From: Ganoderma boninense
Taxonomy: Eukaryota; Basidiomycota; Agaricomycetes; Polyporales; Polyporaceae
Assembly: GCA_002900995.3 (NCBI GenBank)
Contig: CM035304.1
Location: forward strand, 1,037,498-1,101,497
Direction of reading: 5' to 3'
DNA: 64,000 bases
This document shows, one piece after another, positions 60,006 through 64,000 of this stretch. Every line of letters starts with the position of its first letter. Within the stretch, counting starts at the first letter, position 1. The notes under the pieces are model-generated. The model had not been told where the DNA came from. It ran no database searches and worked only from the letters and a program-made list of their open reading frames with translations. The position numbers were made by a program, and so were the translations under genes.

Positions 60006-61806
60006 ATGTCCGCAATTGCTCCCAGTGCACAAGAGTTGTCAAGCTTGTAAGTTGAACGGCACCTTGATATCCATCGCAAAAGTCCTAACCTTCTTCTGAA
60101 CGTCGTCGCATAGCTTCCCTTTCACATACTGTGGTAATGCCGCTACTGGTGCCAACTCAGACATTATTTGCCTAGTTGCTCGATAATGCTAACTTGGAAT
60201 CTCAGCGCTTGCCGTCTACGACTGGCTCCTGTGCCTCGGCGATGAAGTCACATTCATCTGGAAATGGCGCTCCAGAGCAGGCTTTGCCCTCTCTTCCCTC
60301 GTATACGCGTTCGCTCGCTATGGGCTGCTCATCGAGTTGCTCTTGGCTGTTGCAACGAATTTTCCGATGTCAGACTTCGTATGTTACCTGCCTACTGTTC
60401 TTCTTTCCAGCGGACTGACTTACTCGCAGAGGTAGGAGGAAGGCACGAACGAAGTGGATACCGATCTCTGCTTACTGCGTCACACACTCCCACAATAGCT
60501 GTCGGGCAAATATATGGGCTCAAGCTGTTACGGGAATACTTGGAACGATCGCATTTAGCTGTGGGTCCGACAACCGCCTCCAATTAAATGTGCGTTAAAA
60601 AAGATTGTTTGACAGCATTCTCCGCGCTTCGAGCATACGCACTCTCAAACAGGAGCATATGGTTGACGGCCGTAATTATACTTTTGGCCCTACCACAAAT
60701 GGCCATGAACATCGTGAGTCTATCCGGCCTCTCTCCCGGACGTTGTCGTATAACATTCCTGGAAGGTCAAAGTTGTCTACGAAGTTCCTGCCAACCTACC
60801 TAGCCCATTCAATTGCGACGCTTCGTCCTTTCCTCCGAAAATAGTCGTTATCGGGTGTGTTTTACACGCAGCACTCTGTCTTAGTGAAACTGATGGAAGA
60901 GCAATCACTTTTATCAGTGGTATGTGAAGAATTCATGCATCGTAGTTTCATTGTGCTCATTTCTTTACCCATAGTTTTTGCTGTGTGGCGGGGATCACAG
61001 TTGCTTGCAGAGCTTCTTGTGGTTGGTATTACCTGGTTCTACACCTACCAGGCATATCGTATTCGGAAAGGCATGAAATTTGGAGAAACTATCACGTCTC
61101 TCCTCTTTCGTAATGGTGAGTCGAGTTCGAATACTATCTGGTTGCTAGCTAACACGACTGGCAAATCCGCAGGAAGCATTTATTTCTTGTACACTTCCCG
61201 TCTTCGGACCCATTGATTCCCAGAGCTTATCGCAAAATTTTAAATCGGCAGGTTCTCTGCGATCTTGTACATCCTTAATACCATCTTTAGCACGGCAACG
61301 GTGCGTCTGCTTACTAGAGATGATGAATATCCCAATTTTACCTCACATTTCTCATCAGCTCCCAGAGGCAATCACCAAGTTGAATGTAGACGACCTCTTG
61401 ACCACATTCTATGACCCGTACGTACTAAGTCCCCTCCGCTACTCCGCTTCGCGTTCAATTTCTGACACATTTGCATGCCAAAAGCGTAATATCCATTCTC
61501 ACAAGTCGCTTCATCATCTTGCTGCGCCAATTCGACAGCCGTGCCGCATCTGCCACGCTGTCAATTCCGGGTTCTCGACTCGGCCCGGGAGGAGAAACGG
61601 CAGCGGCGGTGTCGTTGCAGTTTGCGGCGCATCCTAGCAGCTCGCTCCCCGCATCCATCGCGTCCTTTGCTCACCCGCTATACGTCGACTCGGTGCTATC
61701 CGAGACAGAGGATGACGCATTGGTTGCCGACGGGTCCGAACTTGAGATGGGTGATGTAGCACCGACTCGGGAGCAAGGGGCCACCTTGCCGGAGTCCGAC
61801 TGCTGA
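60006..61806 (+). CDS. DUF6533 membrane protein I
   Basis: Complete DUF6533 gene on the plus strand. Exon 1 is 60006-60046 (41 nt, MSAIAPSAQELSSF across the splice) and exon 2 is 60114-60148 (35 nt, FPFTYCGNAAT). Then come ALAVYDWLLCLGDEVTFIWK, SLVYAFARYGLLIELLLA, CRANIWAQAVTGILGTIAFS, AFSALRAYALSNRSIWLTA and PANLPSPFNCDASSF. AELLVVGITWFYTYQAYR, KGMKFGETITSLLFRNG, a GSIYFL mini-exon, FSAILYILNTIFSTATV and DDLLTTFYDP follow. The last exon reads SILTSRFIILLRQFDS, LQFAAHPSSSLPASIASFAH and PLYVDSVLSETEDD, ending at 61806. Every checked junction holds phase. A well-preserved member useful as a reference for the damaged copies. Function unknown. Confidence 0.87.
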
Positions 61807-64000
61807 GCAACCTTGTGAGTTGGAGAACTCATAGGCGTCGTTTGTAAGCCGCTACTTGTTGAGAAAAGTTATCTGGCATCGACTGACCGTTGGCGACAAC
61901 AGGAACATGTCTGTAACCTTGACCCTCGATGAACCTTTCCAAACTTCTTGTTGTCTGGTCTCCGTCCCTTGTCTTGCATTGCGCGCATCGCTGTAAATTG
62001 TATACCATAGATGATGGCGGTGGTCCTATCGACACCGTCAAGATATGATAATACACCAAAGGCTCGAAGTGCTAGTCCGCCGGCCCGGGCGACTAGCAGT
62101 GTTCAAGTCCCCGACCTCGAGGAACAGGACATAAGTTCGTTCGCACTTACTCGACGTTGATACCGAGTACTCAGGAAAGCCGAAGTTATGAGCTTACCAA
62201 GCTTCCACTCGACAGTTTGGACTACGGTATACCGCCTCAGGAATTGGAGGTCATGGCTACTTCGCTATTCTGTGGCAGGCTTCGGGCCGCTGGTGCCGTA
62301 CCGGCGCCTATTCGAGTTCTCCTTCTCCGATGTCCATCGAGGGCTTAACAACGTCAACCATGATGCCCCCTCCCCCATGCGATTTCTTATTACCCCCATA
62401 CGCTTGCTAGAGATACTTCGATATATTTTTTCAACCTGTCTCCCGCCTACCCGCCAAGAGAAGAAGCCACCCGGCATCGTGATTGGCCCGTTGCTCATCC
62501 GAGTCGAACGCGATATTGATAAGTTGACCGTTCACCTCGTCGTTTGGAACGGGGACGGAAATCCGAGGTAGTAACACTATGATAGAAGGCCGACTCTGTC
62601 AAGCAGGGTAGAGGTGGTGTTTTGAGTCGACTCGATGGAGCCCGAGCATCACGGCTGGCGACAGGTGAGTACTTACCTGACTTTCGCGAGGTTCAATCAG
62701 ACTAATTGCGCTGTTCACTCTACGTGGTCTTTACCGCTCAGCGTTACACAGGAACTCTAGGATGGTTTGCTGTTAGGGATATAGCATCGGCAGGAAGTAC
62801 GTGTACTTATTATTCTCTCTCTCTGAATGATGCGCACACCTTCGTACTCGCGTCGCGGTGCAGGACCCCAATGCTCAAAATCTCGTTACGCTTCATCCTC
62901 CTCATATTCATGGTAGTGACCTTCCTCACTGTCTTCTGTGTCTCAGCCATCCGGAGGTTCAAGCTATCGGCGTTGCGTCACGCGAGCGGGTAGGAGTCAT
63001 CCCCCTGAAGAGCACTGTCAGCACCGTTCTATTGCTTTTACGCCTAGAAAGCATGGTCGGCCAGATCGTCTTCGCTACGACCAGTGAGAGCTGGATTACC
63101 GGCCTCTCATTCCTGCATTCACGGCATGCTCTCGAGCAGAGCACGATCACGATGGGTGACCCGATGGGGCTGCAGCTCCGGTTGTCACGGTCTGTATGAA
63201 TGGATCCAACGGGCTCCCAGTGACCATGTAAGTCGTGCACATGTTCACTCCCGCGTTGCCTACTGATTCTTGTTTGAAGGCGCGCTATTCATAGTCGGAA
63301 TGTGGCCGTGGGTTTCGCACACAAATGGCATCATGGAGGAACATCAACGGTTCTTTTGAATGCCCACAGGAATACACTCGCACCGCGCTGGCTCCGTGCA
63401 GAGGTTAGAGCTCGAGGTATGTCCCTTCTGAATCCCCATCCTCAACCTCGGTCTCAATCCTTGTCTAAACCACGTTAGCGGCGCCACCCTTCACTGTGCT
63501 AGTGTTGCGTCTCAAGTCACGACTCTCATCCACGAAGAGCATCCCAGTGCACTCTAGGTCCCTCACGCAGTCTATTTGCTTTGGGCCTTCCAGGCTCATA
63601 GAACACCGGGGAAGCTGCTCAAGCGCAGCACCCAGGAGAGCGAGCTGAAGCTCGCCCATTTGCAATCTCACTCCTAAGCGTTCAGCAAGGTTTTAGAGTA
63701 CATCGCCGCCGCCGTGCTCGGACCCATCGAGCAGTCGGTCAACACCGGCATAGGGGGCATCGCCGTCACGACTTCTTACCTGGTAAGCTAGAGTCGCCCC
63801 GGCTTGTACACATCACGTCGGAGTCCACGGCCAGTAACCGGACTACGGACGGTGACGTCGTCCAAGGTGGACTTGGCCACATAGTCAGGCTGGGCCTGCG
63901 ACGTGAGGATGCAGACATGGACCAGGAGATTGACGTGCTTGTGGGCTATCACTCAAGATCCACCTTCGCTACCAGGACGTCAAGATGGCAGCTGTTATTT
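61807..64000. other. Intergenic to right edge, uncertain readings
   Basis: Plus-strand readings at 62188-62571 and 62858-63199 (LHPPHIHGSDLPHCLLCLSH) and a helical stretch near 63630-63780 (ESELKLAHLQSHS, LEYIAAAVLGPIEQSVN) may be exons of one or more genes. I do not recognise a family and cannot set boundaries. Confidence 0.35.

Noticed and set aside
62065..62125. tRNA-like stretch with GTTCAAGTCCCC
   Set aside because: The arm flanking the TTCAAGT loop does not pair, and no acceptor stem or anticodon arm can be formed.

Overview
This window looks like nuclear DNA of a basidiomycete fungus, most likely an agaricomycete of the Polyporales. The coding sequence is cut by many short GT-AG introns of about 50-70 bp. 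The window is packed with the lineage-restricted DUF6533 multi-pass membrane family, alongside typical fungal housekeeping genes. I found no bacterial operon features, rRNA, tRNA or CRISPR. A 100-N assembly gap lies at 2176-2275.

Layout. 0-6.6 kb: one copy (1-2175) of a long direct repeat carrying a decayed nagA fragment, then the gap, then DUF6533 genes A and B on the minus strand. 8.5-10 kb: an unassigned coiled-coil gene on the minus strand. 11.5-13.1 kb: a broken cytochrome P450. 13.6-20.4 kb: a decayed DUF6533 (E), an intact one in an AT-rich stretch (C), and a third decayed one. 21.75-24.16 kb: an intact N-acetylglucosamine-6-phosphate deacetylase gene with seven exons. 24.8-40.65 kb: three successive blocks of nagA / DUF6533 / NMN adenylyltransferase. 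Only the first nagA and the last NMNAT are intact, while all three DUF6533 genes (D, F, G) remain readable. 42.75-44.5 kb: DUF6533 H on the plus strand. 45-49 kb: two tandem F-box genes, each damaged. 52-54.5 kb: a bZIP transcription factor gene. 57.2-58.7 kb: GEP4, a mitochondrial phosphatidylglycerophosphatase gene with one frame break. 60-61.8 kb: DUF6533 I on the plus strand.

Two points stand out. First, the 21.7-40.7 kb region reads as a tandem triplication of nagA-DUF6533-NMNAT, in which redundant housekeeping copies decayed and the membrane-protein copies were kept. Second, the bZIP gene changes frame just after its leucine zipper, exactly at an 11-bp hairpin whose loop contains CCGCAG. 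Removing 34 or 37 nt between CNG/CNG sites would restore the frame, which resembles the Ire1-spliced HAC1/XBP1 intron. A one-base assembly error is a serious alternative, because GEP4 also carries a one-base break.

DUF6533 genes share one architecture: a first coding exon of 41 nt (29 nt in D), a second of 35 nt, a YDW exon, an FSALRAYALS exon, an ITWWYTY exon, a tiny GSxYF exon, and a C-terminal exon with an AQPSxSLPxFIASFAxPVH motif. All boundaries and products were derived by eye from sequence and family knowledge. No alignment or database search was run.
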